Shown: positions 35,904-44,418, counted from the stretch's first letter. The stretch is DNA of 64,000 bases from Paenibacillus polymyxa M1 (GCF_000237325.1 NC_017542.1:5636501-5700500), one strand, 5' to 3'. Translations and numbers: made by a program. Notes: generated by a model from the letters alone, not told the origin.

Positions 35904-35975
35904 AGAAAACGTTTACAGCGTAATTATAAATCCGCTTTTCGCATTTGTCTATACATTTAACATATATGTATAGAC
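35904..35975 (-). promoter_or_regulatory. PTS operon promoter with cre site and 10-bp palindromic operator
   Basis: Minus strand: TAGACA (35951-35946), 17-bp spacer, TATAAT (35928-35923). The palindrome GTCTATACAT-N9-ATGTATAGAC (35947-35956, 35966-35975) covers the -35. A cre-like site (35904-35918, 14 of 15 consensus positions) overlaps the start point. This suggests dual control by the local GntR protein and CcpA. Confidence 0.7.
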
Positions 35976-36094
35976 TTTTTTTAAAATGACACATTTTCTT
36001 CTTTTTTTGAAAAATGAACTGATATTATCTTAAATCTCTCAATAATAATCGTTTCTCACTATAAGAGATGTGCGAGGCTTAGCGAGCAGCGGCA

Positions 36095-36451
36095 TCAAGC
36101 ACTTCAGGATTGCACGCAGGATATATGAGGAAGCACCCAGAACGCTACGTTGCTGCGGTACTACCGGAGCTTCGCTTTGAGGATGAACAGTTTTGTCTGC
36201 CCAGTTTCTGTTTAGGTATAGTGATCGACTCGACTATGAGTTTTCATAAAAATACGGTACACGAACTGCTACGAGTGGCTTCAGAGGAAGTCCGCATTTT
36301 TCCTCTGACCGATTTAACAGGCACTCGTTACGATCTGCTAGATCGTTTGATTCTTGAGCTGGAGGCAGAAGGCTTACGGGTGACGGAGGCCAAGGTCCCG
36401 TATGAGTTTATGCGTAACGGCAACTCTCTGTTGAGCATCCGAAAGATGTAG
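36095..36451 (+). pseudogene. C-terminal remnant of a class I SAM-dependent methyltransferase
   Basis: The readable protein has ERYVAAVLPELRFEDEQF and later ELLRVASEEVRIFPLTDL and KVPYEFMRNGN, which match the C-terminal third of a common Bacilli methyltransferase. Between them the frame makes no sense, but the +1 frame at about 36209-36246 reads FLFRYSDRLDYEF, exactly the missing family block. So there are two compensating frameshifts. The SAM-binding N-terminus is absent and there is no good ribosome binding site. It is a decayed gene, probably not functional. Confidence 0.7.
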
Positions 36452-36608
36452 GTCAGGTTTAGAGCTTTCACACACTGAAAATTAGAAAAAATTTGAATAT
36501 CAAGAAACATTCCTACATTTTTATCGTCTATATTATGGAAGGCCTTACGTATGAGGGCAGAATTCTTTGAAGCCCGAAGTTAAAATCAACTCACAAAGGA
36601 GCTTATGC

Positions 36609-37724
36609 ATGTTGAAAAAGTTAGGATTAGCTGCATTGATTCTGGTGACTAGCCTCTCCGTTATGGGAACAGGTTGGGCCGCATCCAGTACAACAACCAT
36701 TGAAGTCTCTAAAACCGCTGTAGATTACAACATTGCTCGTCCTTCAAGCGATGGTGCTTTCCATGATGGCTTATTGGCCGCTGAAACATCTGCCGGAAAC
36801 CTTGTGTATTACAATACCAAAGGACAAAAAGCTTTCTCTCTTCCCGCCGAGCTTAAACCTATTGGTGATTTTCAAGAGCAACGAGCTGTAGTCAAAAATA
36901 CAAAAACCAATCTCTATGGATACATTAATACCAAAGGGACACTGGTTATTCCTTGCCAATATACCGAAGCCAATGTCTTTTCCGAAGGCAAAGCCAAGGT
37001 CACAATAGCAGACACCAAAGAAAATGCAATTATAGATCGAACGGGAAAAATCCTTTCTCATTTTAAAGAAAATGTGGATTCAGAATATGTATTTACAGAA
37101 GGTCTGGCTCTTGCCTATGCCCCTAACACTGGGAAGATTGGTTTTGTGAATGCTTCCGGTAAACTAGCGATTCCTTATCAATATAAATACAGCCGTAGTT
37201 TCTCGGATGGCTTGGCTATTGTTCAAAATAGCAAGGGGCTATACGGTTATATCAATACGGCAGGCAAAGAAGTCATTCCACCTCAATACAAATCCGGCGG
37301 AGACTTCTCGGAAGGATTGGCCCCAGTACAAAATGCCAAGGGTAAATGGGGATTCATCAATAAACAGGGAAAAGTCGTGATTCCCTTTAAATTTACGGAT
37401 GCACAGGATTTTAGCGAGGGTCTGGCCAGTGTGAAAAATGCGAAAAATGAAGTTGGGTTTATTGATAAAACCGGAACATTGGTCATTAAATATCAACAAA
37501 AATATGACGTTACATCTCCATTCAAGGAAGGCATTGCTTTAGTCGGTAAACAAGCAAACTCATCCGTTTCGGACGGAAAATTCGGTTACATCAATCGCCA
37601 AGGTCAACTGCTGACCAAGCTTGAATACAGATCGGAATCTTCTTCCTTCTCTAATGGTTATGCTGTTGCTTTTATCAAGCCAGGCAAAGCCTTCATTGTA
37701 TCTAAACATTCTGTTTCAAAATAA
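36609..37724 (+). CDS. Secreted WG-repeat protein, 371 aa
   Basis: Signal peptide (MLKKLGLAALILVTSLSVMG..WAA) followed by about seven WG-type repeats with the pattern G-(Y/F)-I-(N/D)-x-x-G-x-x-V-I-P-x-x-Y, e.g. GYINTAGKEVIPPQY and GFINKQGKVVIPFKF, each followed by FSEGLA-like turns. AAGGAG lies 7 nt before the ATG at 36609; the longer frame start is rejected. WG repeats form beta-sheet solenoids of unknown, probably binding, role. No wall anchor is visible. Monogenic, with a strong terminator. AT-rich compared with nearby genes. Confidence 0.85.
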   Translation: MLKKLGLAALILVTSLSVMGTGWAASSTTTIEVSKTAVDYNIARPSSDGAFHDGLLAAETSAGNLVYYNTKGQKAFSLPAELKPIGDFQEQRAVVKNTKTNLYGYINTKGTLVIPCQYTEANVFSEGKAKVTIADTKENAIIDRTGKILSHFKENVDSEYVFTEGLALAYAPNTGKIGFVNASGKLAIPYQYKYSRSFSDGLAIVQNSKGLYGYINTAGKEVIPPQYKSGGDFSEGLAPVQNAKGKWGFINKQGKVVIPFKFTDAQDFSEGLASVKNAKNEVGFIDKTGTLVIKYQQKYDVTSPFKEGIALVGKQANSSVSDGKFGYINRQGQLLTKLEYRSESSSFSNGYAVAFIKPGKAFIVSKHSVSK

Positions 37725-37725
37725 A

Positions 37726-37772
37726 AAACAACCCTGGAGGCAGATCGAATGGATCTGCTTCCAGGGTTGTTT
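37726..37772. terminator. Long-stem terminator after the WG-repeat gene
   Basis: Arms 37726-37746 and 37752-37772 pair almost completely with a 5-nt loop. Serves the two converging genes. Confidence 0.85.
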
Positions 37773-37796
37773 AGATTGCCAATATCTCAAAACCAC

Positions 37797-38234
37797 TTAG
37801 TCGTGTGTATAGAATTTTACGCCAGGCAGATCAGCTGCCACCCAAGAATAATTAATAGTATTACTGTTGTAATTTTTGGTCCCCGCCTGAGCGATCTGTA
37901 CTTCCTTCAAGATCGTGATCGATGATCCCTTCGGTCTGACGACTACGACATGACCATGTCCGTCCGCTTTTTTGATCCCGATGGTAGGGTACCCGAGATT
38001 TGCTCTTTTTTGAGCATCCTGAAAAGTTACAGGGGACCAGCCCGGCACCTTTTTATTCAGTAAAGCATCAGCCATTTGATTGGCTAAGCCACCTGGCAAG
38101 GAAGCCGACATCGCAGCCATCACATCTTGCGCGAAAATATTACATTTTGTTCCACCTACCGGTGAATACTTTTTGTTCGTTTCTACCTTAAAACCATCGA
38201 TTACAGATGCGTATGTGCTTGCACTTCTAGCCAT
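37797..38234 (-). CDS. Small protein with NlpC/CHAP-like Cys-His layout, 145 aa
   Basis: Not firmly assigned. The ATG at 38234 has GGGGG 8 nt upstream. The sequence GGTKCNIFAQDVMAAM (Cys31) and, 60 residues later, ADGHGHVVVVRP (His93/His95) look like the catalytic Cys helix and His strand of papain-fold amidases (NlpC/P60, CHAP and similar). There is no signal peptide or membrane helix, so if active on the wall it must leave by another route or by lysis; a phage-, toxin- or effector-like role is possible. No immunity gene is obvious next to it. Confidence 0.6.
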   Translation of the reverse strand: MARSASTYASVIDGFKVETNKKYSPVGGTKCNIFAQDVMAAMSASLPGGLANQMADALLNKKVPGWSPVTFQDAQKRANLGYPTIGIKKADGHGHVVVVRPKGSSITILKEVQIAQAGTKNYNSNTINYSWVAADLPGVKFYTHD

Positions 38235-38448
38235 TGAAAATTCCCCCTGAATATAAGTTGTAGAGGAAATGACGGAGTCGCTTGAACATCTGAATGGCTC
38301 CACATTCAATTGATGTTGGCCTCAATTCCCTCTCAACTATTAGGGTGATTTCCGGCTTACTTTAACAACGCAATACCACAGAAAATGAACTTTTTTTATA
38401 TTTCCTATTCAGATTCCATTCACAGTGATAACCAGGGCTTTTGCTTGA

Positions 38449-38607
38449 TTAATCATCACTTAGTTGAAGACTTTCTTCACTGATTACGGTTGGAACGATA
38501 AGCTCAGGAGTAGTCGCAGGCTTAGCGGGTGTAAAATAGTCTGCAATTCCCACCATAACAGCAATGCCAATAAACAGGACGATCCAATTACGATTCTTTT
38601 TCATCAT
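38449..38607 (-). CDS. Small single-span membrane protein, 52 aa
   Basis: Read directly from the minus strand: MMKKNRNWIVLFIGIAVMVG forms a basic start and one helix, followed by an acidic Pro/Thr-rich tail ending LQLSDD. GAGAGG lies 5 nt before the ATG at 38607, and the gene starts 9 bp after the preceding stop, so it is translated from the same mRNA as the 188-aa and DUF4173 genes. I know no family. A secreted or tail-exposed regulator of the membrane partner is possible but unproven. Confidence 0.65.
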   Translation of the reverse strand: MMKKNRNWIVLFIGIAVMVGIADYFTPAKPATTPELIVPTVISEESLQLSDD

Positions 38608-38616
38608 CTGTACCTC

Positions 38617-39183
38617 TCATTCTTCACTGCGCCCGTTCAGCCACTTGAACCAGTGGAGCAAATGACTGAATCGGTATTCATGCTGGGAAGCATACGTCCA
38701 TACCTCTGGCTCTTCACCAGGTTCCCTCCAGACGAGCATGGAAAAGTGACCTTCTTTCTCGCTTGCAACCGACAGCAGCGAAAGACGATCATCCCCGAAT
38801 CGGTAAGGCGCCGATTCTACCCAGTAATTTCGCATATCGCTGATCCAGCTGCGAAAATGCTGTGTACCTGCGATTCGCAGCACTTCATCAGGAAGGAGCA
38901 GATGCTCATGGATGTCCTTCCAATCCCCTGCATATTGGTACCGCGCTGCCAACATTGGACTGAGCGGTCTCACTTTGCCTAGAGCCAACGTAGGGATGCA
39001 GGTGACGGGAACGACCGGGCCAATACGCTGGATAGCATAAGCACGGGCTTCCTCCTCACTCATCCCGTAGGACATAGCCTCCACGAGAAAATCATTCCGC
39101 CTTACACCAAATTGATACTGATACTGTGACATTTCATCCTGTAGCTCCAATACCATATCCTGTGTCGTATCTGTTCCGATCAT
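38617..39183 (-). CDS. Conserved-looking soluble protein of unknown function, 188 aa
   Basis: No recognised domain. The start is put at the ATG at 39183 (AGAGGTG 7 nt upstream). The protein is soluble and rich in Trp/Tyr/His, with the acidic N-terminal segment VLELQDEMSQYQYQFGVRRNDFLVEAM and a mid-region DDRLSLLSVASEKEGHFSMLVW that reads like a small alpha/beta domain. It follows the DUF4173 gene by 13 bp and precedes a 52-aa membrane protein, suggesting a three-gene unit. Confidence 0.7.
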   Translation of the reverse strand: MIGTDTTQDMVLELQDEMSQYQYQFGVRRNDFLVEAMSYGMSEEEARAYAIQRIGPVVPVTCIPTLALGKVRPLSPMLAARYQYAGDWKDIHEHLLLPDEVLRIAGTQHFRSWISDMRNYWVESAPYRFGDDRLSLLSVASEKEGHFSMLVWREPGEEPEVWTYASQHEYRFSHLLHWFKWLNGRSEE

Positions 39184-39196
39184 TCCCAAACACCTC

Positions 39197-40711
39197 TCAT
39201 TCCAAAATATAGTCGTGCAATTCCTGTTGCGCTCGATACTTAGCCCAATTGAATTCTGGCCAATTCGATTCTTCTCTCGTCATGCTCATCAAGCGGGCTT
39301 GTAAAAACTCATCCAGCGCTCCATGTTCCTTACGGCTAAAATCAATCAGCAGCGGAATCGCGTCCGCTGACAGCTCACTCAAATATTCCTTGTCTATCAC
39401 CGATGTTGTACGATACCGTTCGAGATTATTTTCAGCTATCCGTACATCAATGCCCACATAGTTCACGACGACATAGGCGATTAGAGCGAGTACAATATAA
39501 TATTTCGCCAGCGGAAGCTGGCGGACATGAATGCGCACAGCTGCAACGAGCAGCAGCAAGCCTAGAAAAATCATAAATGCGTGTACCAGATAGCGGATAT
39601 ACGTATAGCCGTATGCTTCTTCGTACATGACCAGCCGGGTATATCCCGAGTACAGCATCACACCCGAACAACCAACGAGTATGTACAGCAGGCCGCTGTT
39701 CAATGTTTGCACTATACCTGAGCCGAATTCAGTCCACTTCAATACACTGATCATCAGCACAAAGTTGATACCTGTTACCATAACCAGCTCCCCGAATCCT
39801 CTTCTCGCATATTCAGCATACGAGGTTCCTTCTGGCAAAGCCCCTTCCCATGCACCAAACAGATATCCGAACTGCAGCACGACGAACACAACATACACCA
39901 GATTCATGACAATCAGCACTGTAGCGGTAATGACAGGATCAAACTTGATCGCGACCGGCTCGTGGTAAGGTACTGCTACTGCTGGCTGAGCCTCTCTCTC
40001 CGTATTCCGCGGAGCAGGCTGTACAAATCCCCACAAGTAACAGAAAAAACAGAAGGTAAAAAAGCAGGTCCAAATCAGCCGCGGCAAACCACTCCCAAAG
40101 GTCAATGTACCAATCCATGCGGGTATGCCTGATAACAACTTTTCGAACATCCCGTCTGCCGAAGCCAGCAGAGATAAAATAATGAGTAGCAACGGCAAGG
40201 CAATAAGTAGACCGATTATCACTTTACCCAATACACGCTTACGCTCATCCTTTACATTCCGAAAGGCTGCCGTCTTAAACATCCGAAACGGGGTCACGAT
40301 ATGGCGAAAATTTTGATAAAACCAATGGCTTAGCGCCTGACCGATAATACCGACTTCCGACCAGCCATGCCTTTTTTCCCCGAACAGCAACACCATATGC
40401 ACGCTAATCAGAGCAGCTATAGCCAGGGCATTTAACACATAGAAGATCGGGTTATCGAACAGCACATATGTCAGTGCCAGCATCATAATGACCACGAACA
40501 GCAGACGTCCTATCCATGAAACGGGCCGGCAACTATCTCGATTAAAGGAATACATATACACGTAAAATACAATAACAAAAATAGGCATAGACACGCCCAG
40601 CCCATGTCCGAAGAACAGATATTGATGAACCAGCGCCAACACAATAGCGCCAGCAAAGGCGGACAACAACGACGCTTTCGGCAAAGACGATCCACTCATC
40701 TTGTCATGCAT
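39197..40711 (-). CDS. DUF4173 polytopic membrane protein, 504 aa
   Basis: Membrane protein of unknown function with about 12-13 predicted helices and the family-type segment YAEYARRGFGELVMVTGINFVL, plus a cytoplasmic C-terminal region (VIDKEYLSELSADAIPLLIDF). The ATG at 40711 is used because the longer GTG start lies in its GTGGAGG ribosome binding site. First gene of a three-gene unit. It diverges from the SgrR-like regulator, sharing about 150 bp. Confidence 0.8.
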   Translation of the reverse strand: MHDKMSGSSLPKASLLSAFAGAIVLALVHQYLFFGHGLGVSMPIFVIVFYVYMYSFNRDSCRPVSWIGRLLFVVIMMLALTYVLFDNPIFYVLNALAIAALISVHMVLLFGEKRHGWSEVGIIGQALSHWFYQNFRHIVTPFRMFKTAAFRNVKDERKRVLGKVIIGLLIALPLLLIILSLLASADGMFEKLLSGIPAWIGTLTFGSGLPRLIWTCFFTFCFFCYLWGFVQPAPRNTEREAQPAVAVPYHEPVAIKFDPVITATVLIVMNLVYVVFVVLQFGYLFGAWEGALPEGTSYAEYARRGFGELVMVTGINFVLMISVLKWTEFGSGIVQTLNSGLLYILVGCSGVMLYSGYTRLVMYEEAYGYTYIRYLVHAFMIFLGLLLLVAAVRIHVRQLPLAKYYIVLALIAYVVVNYVGIDVRIAENNLERYRTTSVIDKEYLSELSADAIPLLIDFSRKEHGALDEFLQARLMSMTREESNWPEFNWAKYRAQQELHDYILE

Positions 40712-40858
40712 GGTAAATACCTCCACAACTATGCTTTATAACCCTTATTGTAGATGATAAAATAAGAAGATAAAGAGAAATTAATTGAAATAAAATTTCC
40801 TATTTTATAAAAGCAGTTACGCTTTTACTCAAGCATAGGGGAAACGGAGCATTCCTGA

Positions 40859-42601
40859 ATGAAACTTCACGCCCAATTTTTACGGCTTCACTCCCACGCA
40901 GCTGACGACAGGGACGAGAACCATGCCATAGAGACTACGCTGGATGAGCTGGCGGCTATTTTTGACTGCACCCACCGCAACGCCTTGATGATCATTCAGA
41001 AAATGGAGCAGCACGACTGGATACAATGGACTCCCCGCCGAGGCAGAGGCCGCCGTTCCAGTCTACGCTTCCTCATTCAGCCGGAAGACATTGCCGTGCA
41101 ATCCATGATGCAAGCCATAGACCGCCATGATATCAAACGCGCATTGGATGAAATCCGAGCTCATTCACGCTCCTCCACCATGCAGGAGCATTTACAAGGC
41201 TGGCTGCTGAATTATTTCGGGCATCACGCAGAGGTGCGCAGTGATCAGCAGCAGATCGACACGCTGCGTTTGCCTATTCGCCAGCAGCTCTATACGCTGG
41301 ACCCGTTGTACTTGAACTGGCTCGCCGAGTCCTTCGTATCCAGCCATGTCTTTGACGGGCTGGCCCGCCGGGCGAACGAGAGCGGCGAGATTTTGCCCGG
41401 ACTGGCGCACGCTTGGGAAGTGGACACTACTCGTACGCAGTGGACTTTTTTCCTGCGTAAAGAAGTGCTGTTTCATAACGGCAAAATACTGACCGCAGAA
41501 GACGTCGTTTATACCTTTGAGCGACTGAGCCGGGCGCCGGGAAGGAGACTTTACCATTTTATCGTCCGGCAAATTCAGCACGTTCAGGCGTTGAGTCCGA
41601 CGATGGTACGCTTTGTACTAAAGGAGCCGAACGAGCTATTTCTATCCTTCCTGTGTACCAGCCGGGCTGCAATTGTACCGCGTGAGCTTAATCAGGTGGG
41701 TGAAGCCGCATTTGGCGTCCGTCCTATCGGTACAGGGGCCTTCAAGGTCACGGAAATGAACGAAAGCCTGTGCCTACTTGAGGCTTTTGCACCTTATTTT
41801 CAAGGTCGTGCTCATCTAGATCGGGTGGAAATCGTCCAACTCCCGTGGGCAACTAAGCTGGAATCGTCGGATATGGAAGACACCGCTTCCTCTTTTCACA
41901 TTATTCATAATCCTATCCTGGCAAGAGACACGGATACCGCATGGAGCCAGATTCACTCGGCAGCTTCGGTGCGCAAATTTATCACATGTAACACACACAA
42001 GGACGGACCGCTGCGCAACCCGGAAATACGTGCTCGGATTGTAGCATGTCTGGATCATCGCCCCCTTCCTTCAGCAGTGGATTCATCTAACGCTAACGAT
42101 TCATGTGAACCACTGGCGGCGTTGCAAATTGCCACCATTCCTGAGTATAGAGCGGATGCAGAACGGGTCGCGGCCCAGCTCGAATCCTGTGGATATACCT
42201 GTAACATCGTGGCCGCATCCATGAATGAATTTAAAAGTTCATCGATTCGTATGGAGTCAGACTTAATCATCTTTTCTCTGTTTCGTGACCGTGATGAGCA
42301 ATTGCGCCTGTTTGATCTGTATCTTAATGTATCCGGACATGTGGAGCCGCATAGCCGCGTGGATATCGAAAGACTGCTGCGCGAAATTGCACGGGAAGCT
42401 GATCATACCGTCAGAGCGCAGCAATTTGAACATATCGAAACTCGGCTCATGGATGAGCACCAGCTGCATATCTTATATGAAAAGCCCGTTCAAACGGCAT
42501 ATCTTCCTACTGTACGCGGCGTATCCTTTAACAGCCAGGGCTGGGTGGATCTGCGTCATGTATGGTTTCCGCCTGCCCAGCTCCCAACTCCTCTCACTTG
42601 A
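40859..42601 (+). CDS. SgrR-family regulator: HTH plus solute-binding (SBP_bac_5) domain, 580 aa
   Basis: N-terminal winged helix (about 1-115, LDELAAIFDCTHRNALMIIQKMEQHDWIQW, TPRRGRGRRSSLRF) fused to a periplasmic-binding-protein-like domain (about 160-570, LPGLAHAWEVDTTRTQWTFFLRKEVLFHNGK; FKVTEMN). In E. coli SgrR senses sugar-phosphate stress with this layout. There is no signal peptide, so the binding domain is cytoplasmic. GGAG lies 9 nt before the ATG. No dedicated transporter gene is next to it, so targets are unknown. Confidence 0.87.
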   Translation: MKLHAQFLRLHSHAADDRDENHAIETTLDELAAIFDCTHRNALMIIQKMEQHDWIQWTPRRGRGRRSSLRFLIQPEDIAVQSMMQAIDRHDIKRALDEIRAHSRSSTMQEHLQGWLLNYFGHHAEVRSDQQQIDTLRLPIRQQLYTLDPLYLNWLAESFVSSHVFDGLARRANESGEILPGLAHAWEVDTTRTQWTFFLRKEVLFHNGKILTAEDVVYTFERLSRAPGRRLYHFIVRQIQHVQALSPTMVRFVLKEPNELFLSFLCTSRAAIVPRELNQVGEAAFGVRPIGTGAFKVTEMNESLCLLEAFAPYFQGRAHLDRVEIVQLPWATKLESSDMEDTASSFHIIHNPILARDTDTAWSQIHSAASVRKFITCNTHKDGPLRNPEIRARIVACLDHRPLPSAVDSSNANDSCEPLAALQIATIPEYRADAERVAAQLESCGYTCNIVAASMNEFKSSSIRMESDLIIFSLFRDRDEQLRLFDLYLNVSGHVEPHSRVDIERLLREIAREADHTVRAQQFEHIETRLMDEHQLHILYEKPVQTAYLPTVRGVSFNSQGWVDLRHVWFPPAQLPTPLT

Positions 42602-42635
42602 CGGCAAGGAAGCTCCTTCAAATGCACTTCCAAAT

Positions 42636-42675
42636 AAAAAAGGTATCCTCTTCTTCATAAGAGAATACCTTTTTT
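42636..42675. terminator. Bidirectional terminator between the SgrR-like gene and the peptide/regulator locus
   Basis: A6-GGTATcCTCTT...AAGAGaATACC-T6 with one mismatch; U-rich on both strands. It ends the regulator-propeptide transcript on the minus strand 18 bp after the propeptide stop. Confidence 0.85.
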
Positions 42676-42692
42676 AATGTTATCCAGACCCT

Positions 42693-42845
42693 CTATGCGA
42701 ATGGTTCAGGAGATGACAATGCCCATCCCCCCAGCCCATGACTGTGGACATCGCTTGGGTCTTCTATAGGAGGGGTGACGGGTGGAAAATGCAATAGGAT
42801 AAAAACATTAAATGCGAGCAGAGAAAAAACGATCTTTTTTATCAT
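42693..42845 (-). CDS. Putative secreted signalling propeptide of an RRNPP/AimR-like system, 50 aa
   Basis: Found by reading the minus strand in the frame +1 to the regulator. The ATG at 42845 lies 38 bp inside the end of the regulator gene; GGAGAGGT is about 11 nt upstream. The peptide begins MIKKIVFSLLAFNVFILL, a textbook Sec signal (two Lys, hydrophobic core), then a short Pro/Asp/His-rich region, and ends GLGGWALSSPEPFA, from which a short mature signal could be cut. Size, signal sequence, strand, overlap with a TPR regulator and a terminator immediately after all fit Phr, PapR or Aip propeptides. No sequence family can be named. Confidence 0.72.
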   Translation of the reverse strand: MIKKIVFSLLAFNVFILLHFPPVTPPIEDPSDVHSHGLGGWALSSPEPFA

Positions 42846-44208
42846 GGATGTACTCTACCTCTCCAAGTAAGTTTTTATACTCCTCTTTGTCCTCAGAAGT
42901 GGCAGTATGCCGATACTTTTCAAATAGTCCTACACATTTGATGGTGACAGGATTACCATTCAGCACGACGGAATAGGAAAGGCTCTCGAGCAGGAATTTC
43001 ATACCTTTGGAATAACGATGTTTGTTGAGATCGTAACAAGCCATCTCTGCCAAAAATCGTGCATAGAGATCTGCTGACATTTGCTCGGTATAGGTGCCTA
43101 CCTTGGCATGCTGATCTGCAAATGCCTCAATTTGTTTTTCAAAGTGTTGCAGTACATGATCTACATTAAAATCATAACGGTTGGCCGCTACCATTATTTT
43201 ATGTAACCCCACTAGAATTTCGCCTTCATTTTTTTCCAAATAATCTACATACTGTGGAATTACATCCAAGCTGCCGGACATCAACTGATACAAATACCCG
43301 TTGGCCTCAGCCCAGTTGCTACAAAGAGCCTTCAGACGCCGAGCTTCTTCCGTATCCTCTTGCACCCAGCTCAAATCCGAATACAGGGATACATATTCCA
43401 GCGCTTTCTGATAATCCCCGCGCTCATCCCACACCCCGGCACGCAGCACATAAGAGTATACAATATACATAAATAAAGGACCCTTAGGTTCCCTGCCACG
43501 CTCTGATTTTCTGGTATTTCCGTATTTTTGCTCGTATTGTACTTTGGCTTTTTGAGCCATTTTTTCAGCAAACCATTCTACTTTATCCCAACGCCGCAAG
43601 GAAGCATACGTATTAGCCAAGTCTCTTAAGGCATCTAATTGGTCTGCTTCGCCCAATCGCTCCACAAAGCTTTCAAAATGTGTAGCTGCCCATAAATTCT
43701 CATCCTGATCATCGCCAACGGTAATCGTAAATAAACGGTATTGGCAGAGCGCCAGCCGCTCCGAATGTTGATACTTCTCACTTTCCGCGACATTCTTGTA
43801 AATAATGGCCGCAGCCTCGAACCTACCTTCGCTGAACAATTCCTCCGCTGTCTCAAATAAAGCCGGGGCGTATATGAGATAGTCCATCATAAACTCCACG
43901 ACTTGCTTAATACAATCCAATTTATTCAGCTCTGCACAGCGATGCAAAAAGGGACGAACCCGTCGCCAATTCGGTGCCGTATTCCGTATAAATTCATCAA
44001 TGTATAGCTCATAGAGGCTCCCTTCTTCAAGCCCCATGCCTGCAGCAATCCGATCCAGCAACAGCATCGCAATTGGCCGGTTTCCGTTGATAATGGCACT
44101 AATCGTACCTGCATTAATACCTGTCTTCTCCCCAAACTTACTAATCGTAATTCCTTCTCGTCTGATGTACTGCTCCAGCTCTGCGCGAATAGTGGTTGTT
44201 TCCTTCAA
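42808..44208 (-). CDS. XRE-type regulator with TPR-like C-terminus (RRNPP/AimR-like receptor), 466 aa
   Basis: N-terminal helix-turn-helix (about 1-65: GITISKFGEKTGINAGTISAIINGNRP) followed by about 390 residues of helical repeats (e.g. FEAAAIIYKNVAESEKYQHSERLALCQYRLF; LDALRDLANTYASLRRWDKVEWFAEKM), the layout of peptide-binding RRNPP receptors. The TTG at 44208 has GGGGGTG 6 nt upstream; the in-frame ATG at 44244 has no ribosome binding site. The 3' end overlaps a propeptide gene, which suggests that a secreted peptide controls it. P. polymyxa is known to carry AimR-like orphan receptors (AloR) with adjacent Aip peptides; membership is inferred from layout, not searched. Confidence 0.85.
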   Translation of the reverse strand: MKETTTIRAELEQYIRREGITISKFGEKTGINAGTISAIINGNRPIAMLLLDRIAAGMGLEEGSLYELYIDEFIRNTAPNWRRVRPFLHRCAELNKLDCIKQVVEFMMDYLIYAPALFETAEELFSEGRFEAAAIIYKNVAESEKYQHSERLALCQYRLFTITVGDDQDENLWAATHFESFVERLGEADQLDALRDLANTYASLRRWDKVEWFAEKMAQKAKVQYEQKYGNTRKSERGREPKGPLFMYIVYSYVLRAGVWDERGDYQKALEYVSLYSDLSWVQEDTEEARRLKALCSNWAEANGYLYQLMSGSLDVIPQYVDYLEKNEGEILVGLHKIMVAANRYDFNVDHVLQHFEKQIEAFADQHAKVGTYTEQMSADLYARFLAEMACYDLNKHRYSKGMKFLLESLSYSVVLNGNPVTIKCVGLFEKYRHTATSEDKEEYKNLLGEVEYIHDKKDRFFSARI

Positions 44209-44279
44209 ATCAGGCACCCCCAGGGATAACTTGCATGATTTCAATACAAAAAAAGAAAATTCCCGTGAATATTCCCTTA

Positions 44280-44308
44280 ATTATACAAAAGAAAGCCCAC
44301 TTAGCCAA
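44280..44308 (-). promoter_or_regulatory. Promoter of the TPR regulator/propeptide operon
   Basis: Minus strand: TTGGCT (44308-44303), 17-bp spacer, TATAAT (44285-44280); start near 44273. A direct repeat GGGAAT...GGGAAT in the leader (about 44248-44276) could be an operator. Confidence 0.65.
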
Positions 44309-44335
44309 CTGCATCAGTACATTTATATCAAAAAA

Positions 44336-44364
44336 TTCAATAATTCTCCGAATTGCCGTATACT
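44336..44364 (+). promoter_or_regulatory. Promoter of the DUF6953 gene
   Basis: TTCAAT (44336-44341), 17-bp spacer, TATACT (44359-44364). It is divergent from the regulator promoter. Confidence 0.6.
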
Positions 44365-44418
44365 ACAGAGGCGAGCTGAACAGCTACACCCAATCGGTCG
44401 CAGGAAAGGATACGACAA

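Noticed and set aside
38464..38982. 172-codon plus-strand frame
   Set aside because: Overlaps two minus-strand genes with good starts; its composition and lack of a ribosome binding site mark it as a shadow.
42280..42677. 130-codon plus frame at the end of the SgrR-like gene
   Set aside because: Overlaps the SgrR-like gene in another frame and runs through the terminator.
42765..42810. 14-codon frame (MFLSYC...) starting at the TAATG of the regulator stop
   Set aside because: No ribosome binding site and no signal peptide; the +1 frame propeptide explains the region better.
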